Source of the DNA: Luteimonas padinae
Lineage (GTDB): Bacteria > Pseudomonadota > Gammaproteobacteria > Xanthomonadales > Xanthomonadaceae
Reading direction: 5' to 3'
Length of the DNA: 56,714 nucleotides
NCBI RefSeq assembly: GCF_014652935.1
Contig: NZ_BMZT01000010.1
Coordinates: 1 to 56,714, forward strand
Positions 1 to 8,911 of the stretch are shown here, in pieces. The notes beneath the pieces are model-generated. The model searched no databases. It saw only the letters and a list, made by a program, of their open reading frames with translations, and was not told the origin of the DNA. Within the stretch, counting starts at the first letter, position 1. Every line of letters starts with the position of its first letter. Made by a program: the position numbers and the translations under genes.

Positions 1-33
1 TCCAGCATGCGAGAGTAGGTCATCGCCAGGGTC
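1..33 (+). rRNA. rrf: 5S ribosomal RNA, 3' end only
   Basis: The first bases match the conserved 3' arm of bacterial 5S rRNA (GCGAGAGTAGGTCATCGCC). The rest lies upstream of the window. A strong intrinsic terminator follows immediately, so this is the last gene of an rrn operon read on the plus strand. The exact 3' end is placed by family knowledge and may be off by a few bases. Confidence 0.85.
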
Positions 34-41
34 TTTACCCC

Positions 42-73
42 AAAACCCCGCAGCCTCGGCTGCGGGGTTTTTC
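42..73 (+). terminator. Rho-independent terminator of the rRNA operon
   Basis: A GC-rich hairpin (CCCCGCAGCC paired with GGCTGCGGGG) is followed by a run of five T residues. It lies just after the 5S rRNA end. Confidence 0.9.
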
Positions 74-171
74 TTTGGGCGCGGGAAAGTGGTCCTGCGC
101 GGTCAACGCAGGGTCGACAGGGTCGCCTGCTGCATTTTTTCAACGGGCCGCCGGAACCTTGTATGCCTTCG

Positions 172-258
172 GCGCGTGGCCTGCTGACGGGAAGTCAAGG
201 AGGAGATGCCGCCCCGGCGGGCCGGCATCGGGGGACATGAGCGGCAGCAGGCCACGCG
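172..258. repeat. Inverted repeat in the 5S rRNA-rpiA gap
   Basis: Two perfect 14-base arms, CGCGTGGCCTGCTG at 172-185 and its reverse complement at 245-258, flank about 59 bases that hold a smaller GATGCCG/CGGCATC dyad. It sits between a plus-strand rRNA terminator and the minus-strand rpiA stop. It could be a terminator-like structure for rpiA or an intergenic palindromic repeat; there is no clear T run. No gene is visible in 74-312. Confidence 0.5.
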
Positions 259-312
259 TCGAAGCAGCGCGGCGCCCCCGCCCGCGTTCCCTCAGTTGGG
301 GAAGAACCTTGC

Positions 313-956
313 TCAGCGCACCCGAGGCGACGTGCCGCCGACGATCACCACGTCCGCGGGCCGGCGGGCGAACAGGCCCACGCTCACCACGCCGGGGATC
401 TGGTTGATCGCCTGTTCCAGAGCCACCGGGTCGGTGATGGACATGCCGTGGATGTCGAGCACCCAGTTGCCGTTGTCGGTGACTGTGCCCTGGCGCCAGA
501 CGGGCTGCCCGCCGGTCATGGCCAGGATTTCGCGGGCCACGAGGCTGCGTGCCATCGGAATCACCTCGACCGGCAGCGGGAAGCGCCCCAGCACGGGGAC
601 CTCCTTCGACGGATCGATGATGCAGACGAACTGCGCCGCGGCTTCGGCGATGATCTTCTCGCGGGTCAGGGCCGCACCGCCGCCCTTGATCAGCCGCTTG
701 CCGGGGTCGCACTCGTCGGCGCCATCGACGTAGAGCGGGATCGGGCCGCATGCGTTCAGGTCGAGCACTTCGATGCCATGGCTGCGCAGGCGTTCGGTGC
801 TCTGCTCGGAGCTGGAGACCGCGCCCGCGATCCGGTCGCGGAGCCCCGCCAGCGCATCGATGAAGAAGGCCACCGTGGACCCGGTGCCCACGCCGACCAC
901 CATGCCGTCTTCCACGTACTCGATGGCCTTCTCGCCGGCCAGGCGTTTCGCGTCGC

Positions 957-960
<4 letters not shown>
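313..960 (-). CDS. rpiA: Ribose-5-phosphate isomerase A
   Basis: This 215-residue protein interconverts ribose 5-phosphate and ribulose 5-phosphate in the non-oxidative pentose phosphate pathway and is cytosolic. The N-terminal [15 protein letters not shown] loop, the YVDGADECD motif with catalytic-site Asp residues, [14 protein letters not shown], and the C-terminal VGLF/VIVGG segments are all typical of RpiA, and the length is normal (about 215-220). The ATG at 960 begins [16 protein letters not shown] and overlaps the stop of the upstream EVE-domain gene by four bases, which implies translational coupling. A longer in-frame start exists but would run through the neighbouring gene. Transketolase (47825-49819) and GapA, encoded later in the window, act in connected pathways. 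Confidence 0.97.
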
Positions 961-1435
<475 letters not shown>

Positions 1436-1439
<4 letters not shown>

Positions 1440-2017
1440 GTCGCTCGTGAAACGGTGGAGAGATCGGTGCAGACCGCGTCGAGCTGCACGTCCCAGTCTT
1501 CGCTGGGCAGCTCGCCGACGACCTGCTGGAAGGCGAACGCGGCGCCGACCAGCACGGGTGGCGCAGGCGCGTGGTGGCGGAACGCGAAGCTGCGATCGTA
1601 CCAGCCGCCACCCATGCCCAGCCGATGGCAGCGATGGTCGAAGCCGACCAGGGGCACGACCACCAGGTCCAGCCGCTCCGGCTGCAGCAGGGCGTCCGCC
1701 GCCACCACCGGCTCGGGAATGCCGTACCGGTTGGCCTCGACGGCCTCGCCGGCCTTCCAGGGGGCGAAGCGCAGGCGGCCGTCTTCGTGCAGGACGGGCA
1801 GGCAGTAGGTCACGTCGCCGGGGAGCCGCAGCTGCCAGACATGCAGCGGGATCTCGCCGTCCGCAGCCCAGTACCCGGCGACGTGCGCGCCAGGGGGAAG
1901 CGGATGTGCGAGGAGCTGTGCCGCCAGCCCGCCCGCGGCGCCGATGCGCGCGGCAGGGGGGACTTCGCGCCTGCGCTCGCGCATCAGGCGGCGCAGCGCA
2001 CTGCGTCCGGTGGTCAT
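1436..2017 (-). CDS. fau: 5-formyltetrahydrofolate cyclo-ligase family protein
   Basis: This 193-residue protein is the YgfA/MTHFS family enzyme that converts 5-formyl-THF to 5,10-methenyl-THF using ATP. The N-terminal basic helix ([13 protein letters not shown]), the central [12 protein letters not shown], and the C-terminal signature [14 protein letters not shown], which forms the ATP and folate site, are all present. In many gammaproteobacteria this gene lies directly downstream of 6S RNA and zapA, and that order is kept here, which supports both the call and the RNA call. It may be co-transcribed with 6S RNA, as in E. coli. Start at ATG 2017. The stop overlaps the start of the EVE-domain gene. 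Confidence 0.93.
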
Positions 2018-2062
2018 GCCATCACCATCGCGATGGCCCCGGCCGGGCGCTCAGGAAGGAAT

Positions 2063-2249
2063 ACGTCCTCCGCCATGTCGATGCATGCCAAACGACCTTG
2101 AACCCGGGGTTCAAGTGGGAACGCTTGGCTGCCTTCGGGCTTCCCGCTCGTGGGCGGACATGCGCGCCAGGCTTCCGTCGCGTCCCCGTGGTCGTCATTA
2201 AGGGACAAGGCGAATGTTTGTGCACGCCGTCGGTCACGGCAGAGGACGC
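2063..2249 (-). ncRNA. ssrS: 6S RNA
   Basis: This is the global RNA polymerase-sigma70 regulator, placed by structure and gene order. The two ends pair over 14 positions (minus-strand 2248-2235 with 2077-2064, two G-U wobbles), giving the long closing stem. The internal hairpin CTTGAACC...GGGTTCAAG at about 2097-2116 matches the conserved arm of gammaproteobacterial 6S RNA. The size of about 187 nt is typical. The location between zapA and fau is the classical one. Ends are estimated from the stem and from a -10 element upstream, and could be off by several bases. Short reading frames across this stretch are not considered coding. Confidence 0.85.
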
Positions 2250-2255
2250 TGACGC

Positions 2256-2261
2256 AGTATA
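2256..2261 (-). promoter_or_regulatory. -10 element of the 6S RNA promoter
   Basis: The minus-strand hexamer TATACT lies about 7 bases before the predicted 5' end of 6S RNA. No convincing -35 is seen at the usual distance. This supports an ssrS promoter separate from zapA. Confidence 0.6.
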
Positions 2262-2332
2262 GCGCGTGCCTGCTGGCGGGCGTGGCCACTTGTCGGCAGG
2301 CGTTCACCTTGCGCACCGCCGCGCGCGCCGTT

Positions 2333-2626
2333 TCAGGCATCGAGCATGGCGTCAAGCCGCGCCTGCATGGCCTGCAGCGAGCGGGTGATCTCGCGGTCGC
2401 GCTGTTCATGGCTGCGCTTGAGCTGCTCGAGCTCGTGCGCGAGGTTGAGCGCGGCCAGCACCGCCACGCGGTCGATGGCGGCCATGCGGTTGGCGCCGCG
2501 AACTTCGCGCATGCGGGTGTCGAGCACGCGCGCGGCCGCCATGAGCCCGTCGACCTCGCCGCTGCCGACGCCGACGGTGTACTCGCGGTCCAGCACGCGG
2601 ATGCTGACGGCCCTGGGTTCGCTCAC
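2333..2626 (-). CDS. zapA: Cell division protein ZapA
   Basis: This 97-residue cytosolic protein stabilises FtsZ rings by cross-linking protofilaments. The N-terminal VSIRVLDREYTVGVGSGEVDGL forms the ZapA globular head, and the C-terminal half (VAVLAALNLAHELEQLK onward) is the coiled-coil dimerisation helix. The start is a GTG at 2626 that overlaps the stop of the upstream coiled-coil gene as GTGA, so the two are translationally coupled. It lies directly upstream of 6S RNA, the conserved gammaproteobacterial arrangement. Length fits the family (about 95-110). Confidence 0.94.
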   Translation of the reverse strand: MSEPRAVSIRVLDREYTVGVGSGEVDGLMAAARVLDTRMREVRGANRMAAIDRVAVLAALNLAHELEQLKRSHEQRDREITRSLQAMQARLDAMLDA

Positions 2627-2844
2627 GTGTGCTGCTCCAGCGACTTCAGCCGCGCGATCATCGCCTCGACCCGGCTGCGGGCCTGTTCATTCCGGGCCAG
2701 CAGCTGCGAGCGCTCGCCCGACACGTGGTCGTGCTGCTGGCGCAGGCTCCGGTTCTCCTCGGCCAGCCTACGCGTACGCACCGCCAGCTCGTCGAAGCGT
2801 TCGGAGAGCCTCTGCAGCTGGGCGAGTACGTCATCGGTGTCCAT
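2623..2844 (-). CDS. Small coiled-coil protein (TIGR02449 type, ZapB-like)
   Basis: The 73 residues are almost entirely one heptad-rich, charged helix (LAQLQRLSERFDELAVRTRR... through ARNEQARSRVEAMIARLKSL). Proteins of this size and position, immediately before zapA, are annotated as TIGR02449 family in Xanthomonads and resemble ZapB in form. A role together with ZapA at the division ring is an inference from coupling (GTGA overlap) and shape only. The start at ATG 2844 was chosen because it begins at the helix; the longer frame to 3042 runs antisense-like into the next gene. Confidence 0.85.
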   Translation of the reverse strand: MDTDDVLAQLQRLSERFDELAVRTRRLAEENRSLRQQHDHVSGERSQLLARNEQARSRVEAMIARLKSLEQHT

Positions 2845-2875
2845 CCGGGCACGATAGGCAGGCGCGGAAGGGCGG

Positions 2876-5103
2876 TCAAGGCGGAGTCGCGGGCCGTGCT
2901 GCCGCGCGCGGCGCCGGAGGCCGCCGGTTGCGGATGAAGGCCATGCACGCCATCGCGTCGAGCGGCCGCGACACCCAGTAGCCCTGGATCTCGTCGCAGT
3001 GGTGGAGGGCCAGGAAGTCGGCCTGGACCTGGTTCTCCACACCCTCGGCGACGACGTTCAGCCCCAGCCCGTGCGCCATCGCGATCACGGTGGTGGTGAT
3101 CGCGGCGCCCTCGGGATCGTGGCCGAGGTCGGCGATGAAGGTCCGGTCGATCTTGATCGTGGTGATCGGCAGCCGCTTCAGATAGGCGAGCGACGAATAG
3201 CCGGTGCCGAAGTCGTCGATGGCCAGCGATACCCCGAGCTCGCGGAAGGCCTGCAGCTTCAGCGCGGTCTGCGCGGCATTGGCCATCAGCACGCTTTCGG
3301 TCAGCTCCAGCTCCAGCGCCTGCGGCGGAACGCCGGTGTCGTCGAGCACCCGCCGCACCACCCCGGCGAAGTCGCCGCGCAGGAGCTGCAGCACCGACAT
3401 GTTCACCGACATGGTCAGACCGCCGAGTCCGTGCTGCCGCCAGCGCTGCAGCGCCAGGCAGGCCTCGCGGAGGACCCACTCGCCGATCTCCAGGATCATG
3501 CCGTTCTCTTCGGCCAGCGGGATGAACTCGTCCGGCGCGATCTCGCCGTGCTCCGGGCTCGACCAGCGCAGCAGGGCTTCGGCGCCGGTGATGCGCGCGG
3601 TCGCGAGCGACTGCCTGGGCTGGTAGACCACGCGCAGTTCGCCGCGGTCCAGCGCCTTGTGCAGCGCGCCGGCCAGCGTCGCGCGCCGCCGGATCGATGC
3701 TTCCATGCTGTCGTCGTAGCGCATCCAGGTGCGGCGGCCGGCGGCCTTGGCCTGGTACATCGCGGCGTCGGCGCGCTTGAGCAGCTCGGTGGGCACCTGG
3801 GCGTGGTCGGGGTAGACGCTGATGCCGATCGAGGGCGACACCGAGACTTCCTGGCCCTCCTGCGGCTGCAGCGGAGCCTCGAACGCCATGATGATCTCGC
3901 GCGCCACGCGCTCGGCGTCCTCGGCCGCGGCCAGGTCCTCGAGGATCACGGTGAACTCGTCGCCGGCCAGGCGCGCCACGGTCTGGCCATGGCCAACCGT
4001 CTGCTGCAGGCGCTCGGCGACGGCGCGCAGGATGCGGTCGCCGGTCGCGTGTCCCAGCGAGTCGTTGATGTCCTTGAAGCGGTCGAGATCGAGGAACAGC
4101 ACCGCCACGCGCGCGAGCCCTCGCGGCGCGCGCGCACGATCGCGCGCGACAGCCGCTCGGCCAGCAGCGAGCGGTTGGGCAGGTTGGTCAGCGAATCGAA
4201 GTTGGCCAGATAGCGCAGTTCCTCGTCGGCGCGCTTCTGCAGCGTGATGTCGCTCAGCATCACCACGTACATGCGCTCGCCGTGCGGCGCCGTGCCGGAC
4301 ACGGTCGCGGCCTCGATCGCGCAGAGGAACTCCTCGCCGCTGCCGTGGCGCTGCCAGAGTTCGCCCGACCAGCGGCCTTCCCGCGCCACGCCCTCGCGCA
4401 CCCCGCGTCCGCTCGCGGGCTCGTGCTGCAGGCTGTCGAGGATCTCGGCGCCGCGGCCGGTGACCTCCTCGGCCGTGTAGCCGGTGATCCGGGTGAAGGC
4501 CGGATTGACCGACAGGAAGCGGAAGTGCTCGTCCAGCACCGCCACGGCTTCGTTCATGCTGCGCAGCACTTCGCTGGCAATGCGGTTCTCGCGCTCGACC
4601 GCGCGGTTGCGGTCGATGTCCAGCGAGGTTCCGGCCACGCGCAGCACCGAGCCCTCGGCGTGGTGCTCGACCGCCCGCCCGCGGGCGCGGATCCAGACCC
4701 AGCCCCCCCGGCTGCCGGCGGGACTGTCGGCGCGAACGCGGTGCTCGGAAGAGAACTCGCTGGTTTCGCCGGCGACGTAGCGGTGCATGCGGTCGACCAC
4801 GGCGGGCAGGTCGTCGGGGTGGATGACGGCGGCCGGGTCGGCCTGTTCGGAGCTGAAGTCATGGTCGGTGCCGCGCTGATCATGGCGGGCGACCAGGTAG
4901 CGCAGGCGCGCGGTGGGCACGTGGAAATCCCAGTAGCGCTGGTTGCTCGCCCACAGCGCGTCGCGGAAACCGCGCTCGCGCTCGCCGAGCCGGCCGGCTT
5001 CGCGCCGCAGGGCGCGCACGCGCAGGAACAAGGCGATGCACGAGGCCGCGAGCAGCACGACGGCCGCGACGGCGATGGCCAACCCGGGTCCTGCGACGGG
5101 CAA
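2876..5103 (-). pseudogene. PAS-GGDEF-EAL c-di-GMP signalling protein, frameshifted
   Basis: Two overlapping frames together encode one sensor protein. The first (from TTG 5103, preceded by GGAAGGGGAG) has one N-terminal membrane helix (AIAVAAVVLLAASCIALFL), two PAS-like domains and the start of a GGDEF domain (YLANFDSLTNLPNRSLLAERL). The second, from about 4108, continues with LFLDLDRFKDINDSLGH, the degenerate site AGDEF, and a complete EAL domain (EALLRW, DDFGTGYSSL, KIDRTFI, EGVENQ). The join lies in the CG run CGCGCGCG at about 4108-4116, which looks two bases too long. Without those two bases the reading is GSR-VAVLFLDLDRF, as expected for the family. No RxxD inhibitory site precedes AGDEF. 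It could be a true mutation, phase-variable slippage, or a sequencing error; as read, no full-length protein is made. Confidence 0.85.
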
Positions 5104-5228
5104 GAGACTGCTCCCCTTCCGCCTCCCCAGGCGGGCACCGCAGTGTAGGCGTGGCCGCGCACCGGCAACAAGCGGCGCGCACGGTACACTCCATCGGCCC
5201 GTTTCCAGCCGATCCAGCCGATCCCGCC

Positions 5229-5774
5229 ATGCCAGACTCCTTGCCCCACATGTCCGAAGTCGAACAGGCCTGCCGCGAGGCGGGGCTGGCCACGCCCGCG
5301 TCCGAACTCCACGGCGGGCTGTGCGGCTGGCTTGCCGGTGGCGGCGACGCGGGCGGCCACTGGCTCGCCCGCGTCATGGTCGACGACAGCCTGCCGGCGC
5401 CCGCGGCCGGGTCGGCGCTCGCGCGCCTGCAGGCGGCGACCTCGGCGCAGTTCGAGGATCGCGACTTCGGCCTGGAACTGCTGGTTCCGGACGAGGAGGC
5501 ATCGCTGGCCGAGCGCAGCGGCGCGCTGTTCGACTGGTGCCGGGGCTTCGTCGGTGCGTTCGGGCTCGCCGCCGGCAGCGAGCCGCGGCTCTCGGATGAA
5601 GGCACGGAGGCGCTGGCCGACCTTGCCCGCCTGGCCCGCGCCACCGCCCAGGACGACGGCGACGAGGAGGACGAGGCCGCGCTCGCCGAGATCGAGGAGT
5701 TCGTGCGCGTGGCCGCGCTGCTCCTGCACGGCGACTGCGCGCTCGCCGCGCGCCATCGCAACCGCCTCAACTGA
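5229..5774 (+). CDS. ygfB: UPF0149/YgfB family protein
   Basis: This 181-residue acidic cytosolic protein carries the YgfB signature: an N-terminal SELHGGLCGWLAG segment and a C-terminal half with LFDWCRGFVGAFGL and an Asp/Glu-rich stretch followed by EFVRVAALLLHGDC. It lies 19 bases before pepP, the usual ygfB-pepP arrangement. In Pseudomonas aeruginosa YgfB has been linked to regulation of an AmpD-type amidase; whether that applies here is unknown. The start at ATG 5229 was chosen over ATG 5250 (MSEVEQ) because it is the first plausible start; the second is also possible. Confidence 0.88.
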   Translation: MPDSLPHMSEVEQACREAGLATPASELHGGLCGWLAGGGDAGGHWLARVMVDDSLPAPAAGSALARLQAATSAQFEDRDFGLELLVPDEEASLAERSGALFDWCRGFVGAFGLAAGSEPRLSDEGTEALADLARLARATAQDDGDEEDEAALAEIEEFVRVAALLLHGDCALAARHRNRLN

Positions 5775-5793
5775 CGCCGCCCGCAGCGCACGC

Positions 5794-7122
5794 ATGAACG
5801 CACGCGCCACGCCGGCCACCGCGCTCGCCGCCTACCGTCGCCGCCGCCGCCAGCTGATGCGCATGGCCGGGGAGGACGCCATCCTCATCCTGCCCGCCGC
5901 GCCGGAGCGCGTGCGCAGCCGCGACACCTACCATCCCTACCGGCAGGACTCCGACGTCCTCTACCTCAGCGGCTTCGAGGAGCCCGAAGCGGTGCTGGTG
6001 CTGGTACCGGGCCGCAGCCATGGCGAGAGCCTGTTGTTCTGCCGCGAGCGCGACCCCGAGCGCGAAGCCTGGGACGGCCCGCGCGTGGGGCCCGAAGGCG
6101 CGCCGGACGCGCTGGGCGTGGACGACGCCTACGCGATCGACGACATCGACGAGATCCTGCCCGGCCTGCTCGAGGGCCGCAGCCGCGTGTACTACCACTT
6201 CGGCCGCGACACCGATTTCGACCTGAAGCTGATCGGCTGGCTCAACCGCGTGCGTGCCCAGGTCCGCCACGGTGCGCAGCCGCCGCACGAATTCCTCGAG
6301 CTCGGGCACCTGCTCGACGAGATGCGCCTGATCAAGGGCGCCGACGAGCTGAAACTGATGCGCCGCGCGGCGAAGATCAGCGTGCAGGCCCACCAGGCGC
6401 TGATGCGCGCGGCGCGACCGGGCATGCGCGAGTACGAGCTGCAGGCCGAGCTGGAGCGCGTGTTCCGCGCCTCCGGTGCCGAGCCCGCCTACTGCAGCAT
6501 CGTCGGTGCCGGCGCCAACGCCTGCGTGCTGCACTACCGCGCCAATGACGCGGTCGCGCGGAAGGGCGACCTGGTGCTGGTCGACGCCGGCGCCGAGTAC
6601 CGCGGCTACGCCGCCGACATCACCCGCACCTTTCCGGTCGACGGGCGCTTCAGCCGCGAGCAGCGCGTCCTGCACGACCTGGTGGGTGCCGCGCATGCGG
6701 CAGCGCTGGCGCAGGCAAGGCCGGGCGTGCCGTGGGAAGCCGGGCACAGGGCCGCGGTGGACGTGCTGGCCGAGGGCATGCTGTCGCTGGGCCTGCTCAA
6801 GGGCAGGCTGGAGAAGGTGGTCGCCGATGGCGCCTATCGCCGCTTCTACCCGCACAAGACCGGCCACTGGATCGGCCTGGACGTGCACGACGTCGGCGAC
6901 TACCGCATCGACGGCGAATCGCGCCTGCTCGAGCCCGGCATGGTCTACACCATCGAGCCGGGCATCTACATCCCGCCTGGCGACACCAGCGTCGCCGCGA
7001 AGTGGCGCGGCATCGGCATCCGCACCGAGGATGATGTCGCCATCACCCGCGACGGCCACGAGGTGCTGACCGAAGGGCTGGCGCGGAGCGCGGACGAGAT
7101 CGAAGCGTTCATGGCGGGCTGA
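5794..7122 (+). CDS. pepP: Xaa-Pro aminopeptidase P
   Basis: This 442-residue M24B metallopeptidase removes the N-terminal residue when proline is second, in the cytosol. The N-terminal AMP_N domain (DTYHPYRQDSDVLYLSGF) is followed by the pita-bread catalytic domain. Metal ligands are visible: the Asp pair in VLVDAGAEYRGYAADITRTF, His in HKTGHWIGLDVHD, and the Glu residues in YTIEPGIYI and IRTEDDV. Length equals E. coli PepP (441). The ATG at 5794 begins MNARATPATALAAYRRRRRQL, 19 bases after ygfB, so the two form an operon. Confidence 0.96.
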   Translation: MNARATPATALAAYRRRRRQLMRMAGEDAILILPAAPERVRSRDTYHPYRQDSDVLYLSGFEEPEAVLVLVPGRSHGESLLFCRERDPEREAWDGPRVGPEGAPDALGVDDAYAIDDIDEILPGLLEGRSRVYYHFGRDTDFDLKLIGWLNRVRAQVRHGAQPPHEFLELGHLLDEMRLIKGADELKLMRRAAKISVQAHQALMRAARPGMREYELQAELERVFRASGAEPAYCSIVGAGANACVLHYRANDAVARKGDLVLVDAGAEYRGYAADITRTFPVDGRFSREQRVLHDLVGAAHAAALAQARPGVPWEAGHRAAVDVLAEGMLSLGLLKGRLEKVVADGAYRRFYPHKTGHWIGLDVHDVGDYRIDGESRLLEPGMVYTIEPGIYIPPGDTSVAAKWRGIGIRTEDDVAITRDGHEVLTEGLARSADEIEAFMAG

Positions 7123-7161
7123 AGCGGCGCACTGCCGCGGGAGTGACGCCTGCGGCAGCGC

Positions 7162-8499
7162 TCAGGCCTGCGCCGCGAACGCTTCGCGAGTCAGGTTGAC
7201 CGGCTCCGCGTCGGTGCACACCACGTTGTCCTCGATGCGCACGCCGCCGAACGGGCGGAAGGCCTCGACGCGGTCCCAGTCGACCAGGCGCGCGTTGTCG
7301 CTGGCCTGCAGGTCTTCCATCAGCATGTCGGCGAAGTACAGGCCGGGCTCGATCGTGACCACCATGCCCGGCGCCAGTTCGCGGGTCAGGCGCAGATAGG
7401 GGTGGCCCGCGGGCTTGTCGATGGTGCCGCCGGCGTCGGACGCGGCGAAGCCGGCCACGTCGTGCACCTGCAGGCCAAGGCCGTGGCCGATGCCGTGCGG
7501 GAAGAAGCTCGCGCTCAGGCCGGTGGCCACGGCCTCCTCGGCGCCGCAGGTCACGATGCCGAAGTCCTTCAGCACGCCGGACAGCGCGAGGTGGGCGTCG
7601 AGGTGCAGCTGGCGGTAGTCGACGCCGGCGCGGACCTGGTCGCACATCGCGAGTTCGGCGGCATCGATGGCGTCGATGAAGGCCTGGAACTCGCCGCCGC
7701 GGTCCATGGCGTGGGTGCGGGTGATGTCGGCGGCGTAGCCGGCGTGGCTGGCGCCGGCGTCGAGCAGGAAGCTCTGCACCGGCTTCGGCGGCAGGCGGTC
7801 GAGTTCGGTGTAGTGCAGCACCGCGCCGTGGGCGTTCAGCGCGACGATGTTGCCGTAGGGCAGTTCGTTCGCGTCCTGGCCCACGGCCTGGCAGTACGCC
7901 AGGTGGATGCCGAACTCGCTGGCGCCGGCGCGGAAGGCGCGCTCGGCGGCGCGATGGCCGCGCACGGCGCGGCGCTGGGCCTCGCGCATCATCTCGATCT
8001 CGTACGAGGTCTTGTACGCGCGGTGGTACTCCAGGTAGTCGATCACCGGCTGCGGGTTGTTCGGCGCGAACGCGCCGTAGCGCCCGAGCGCGCTCTGCGG
8101 CTCACCGAGGATGGCGCAGCGGGTGGCGTTGCGCGGCAGGTGCTGCAGCGCCTCGTCCGGGGTGCGGATCACCTCGATGTCGAAATGCTCGACCCAGTAC
8201 CCGGTGGGCGCCTCGGGCACCACGTGCCAGTAGTCGCGCGGCTGCAGGTAGACCAGCTTCGGGCGCTGTCCGGGCGTGACCACCAGCCAGCTGCCGGGAT
8301 TGCGCACCAGCGGCACCCAGTGCTTGAACTGCGGATTGGCCGCGTAGGGATAGTCGCGGTCGTCGAAGACCTGGTAGTGCAGGGTGCCGCTGGGCACCAC
8401 CAGGTGGTCGAAGCCGCCGCGCTCCAGCGCCGTCGCCGCGCGTGCGGACAGGGTCTCGAGGTGGCCGGCGTAGAGGGTGGCGGGCGATTGGGTGGTCAT
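7162..8499 (-). CDS. pepQ: M24B metallopeptidase, Xaa-Pro dipeptidase PepQ-like
   Basis: This 445-residue metallopeptidase of the prolidase type is convergent with pepP. The N-terminal domain has the PepQ-like HYQVFDDRDYPYAANPQFKHW. The catalytic domain shows the dinuclear metal ligands: Asp in SFLLDAGASHAGYAADITRTH, His in FFPHGIGHGLGLQVHDVAGF, Glu in VVTIEPGLYF and in VRIEDNVV. Length matches PepQ (about 443). The start at ATG 8499 (MTTQSPATLY) is preferred over an upstream start that only adds a low-complexity extension. It probably cleaves Xaa-Pro dipeptides; some relatives also hydrolyse organophosphates. Confidence 0.94.
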   Translation of the reverse strand: MTTQSPATLYAGHLETLSARAATALERGGFDHLVVPSGTLHYQVFDDRDYPYAANPQFKHWVPLVRNPGSWLVVTPGQRPKLVYLQPRDYWHVVPEAPTGYWVEHFDIEVIRTPDEALQHLPRNATRCAILGEPQSALGRYGAFAPNNPQPVIDYLEYHRAYKTSYEIEMMREAQRRAVRGHRAAERAFRAGASEFGIHLAYCQAVGQDANELPYGNIVALNAHGAVLHYTELDRLPPKPVQSFLLDAGASHAGYAADITRTHAMDRGGEFQAFIDAIDAAELAMCDQVRAGVDYRQLHLDAHLALSGVLKDFGIVTCGAEEAVATGLSASFFPHGIGHGLGLQVHDVAGFAASDAGGTIDKPAGHPYLRLTRELAPGMVVTIEPGLYFADMLMEDLQASDNARLVDWDRVEAFRPFGGVRIEDNVVCTDAEPVNLTREAFAAQA

Positions 8500-8560
8500 G
8501 GCGGTCCGTCGGGCAGGGGAGACGGACATTCTGCCGCATCGCCCGCGTGCAGGCCGCGGC

Positions 8561-8911
8561 CTATTCGTAGCGGCTGCCGGGGGCGTCGATCCAGGCGCGC
8601 AGCGGGCCGGCCTGGTGTTCGGTCAGGCCGATGAAGCGGAAGCCCGCCCAGGCCTGCCCCGGGGCGCTGGCCTGGTCCACCCACAGCAGGTGGGCGCCGA
8701 CCTCGATGGTCGCCTCGCCGCCGTCATCCGCGGGCAGGCTGAAGCGGAACTGGTACAGCGCGTCGTCGGCCAGCGGGGCGCCGGCCATCAGCAGCATGCC
8801 GGTCTCGGACAGGTTGCCGATGCGGCCCACGACGCGCTCGGTCATGGCGTCCACCACCAGGATGGTGTCGGCGGCCTTGCGGCGCCGGGCGCGGCGGAAC
8901 TCGTTGATCAT
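8561..8911 (-). CDS. PilZ domain protein, candidate c-di-GMP receptor
   Basis: This 116-residue protein is a single PilZ domain. Both nucleotide-binding motifs look intact: an arginine cluster at the N-terminus (FRRARRRK, motif RxxxR) and NLSETG (motif D/NxSxxG) about 30 residues later. The remainder has beta-barrel features, ending in GFRFIGL. The ATG overlaps the stop of the DUF1631 gene by four bases, so the two are translationally coupled and probably act in one process. With the GGDEF-EAL gene upstream in the window this adds to local c-di-GMP circuitry. The target of the domain is not deducible from sequence. Confidence 0.92.
   Translation of the reverse strand: MINEFRRARRRKAADTILVVDAMTERVVGRIGNLSETGMLLMAGAPLADDALYQFRFSLPADDGGEATIEVGAHLLWVDQASAPGQAWAGFRFIGLTEHQAGPLRAWIDAPGSRYE

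Noticed and set aside
4095..4130. Programmed ribosomal frameshift in the GGDEF gene
   Set aside because: No slippery A/T heptamer or downstream structure typical of programmed shifts was seen; a two-base expansion of the CG run explains the data more simply.
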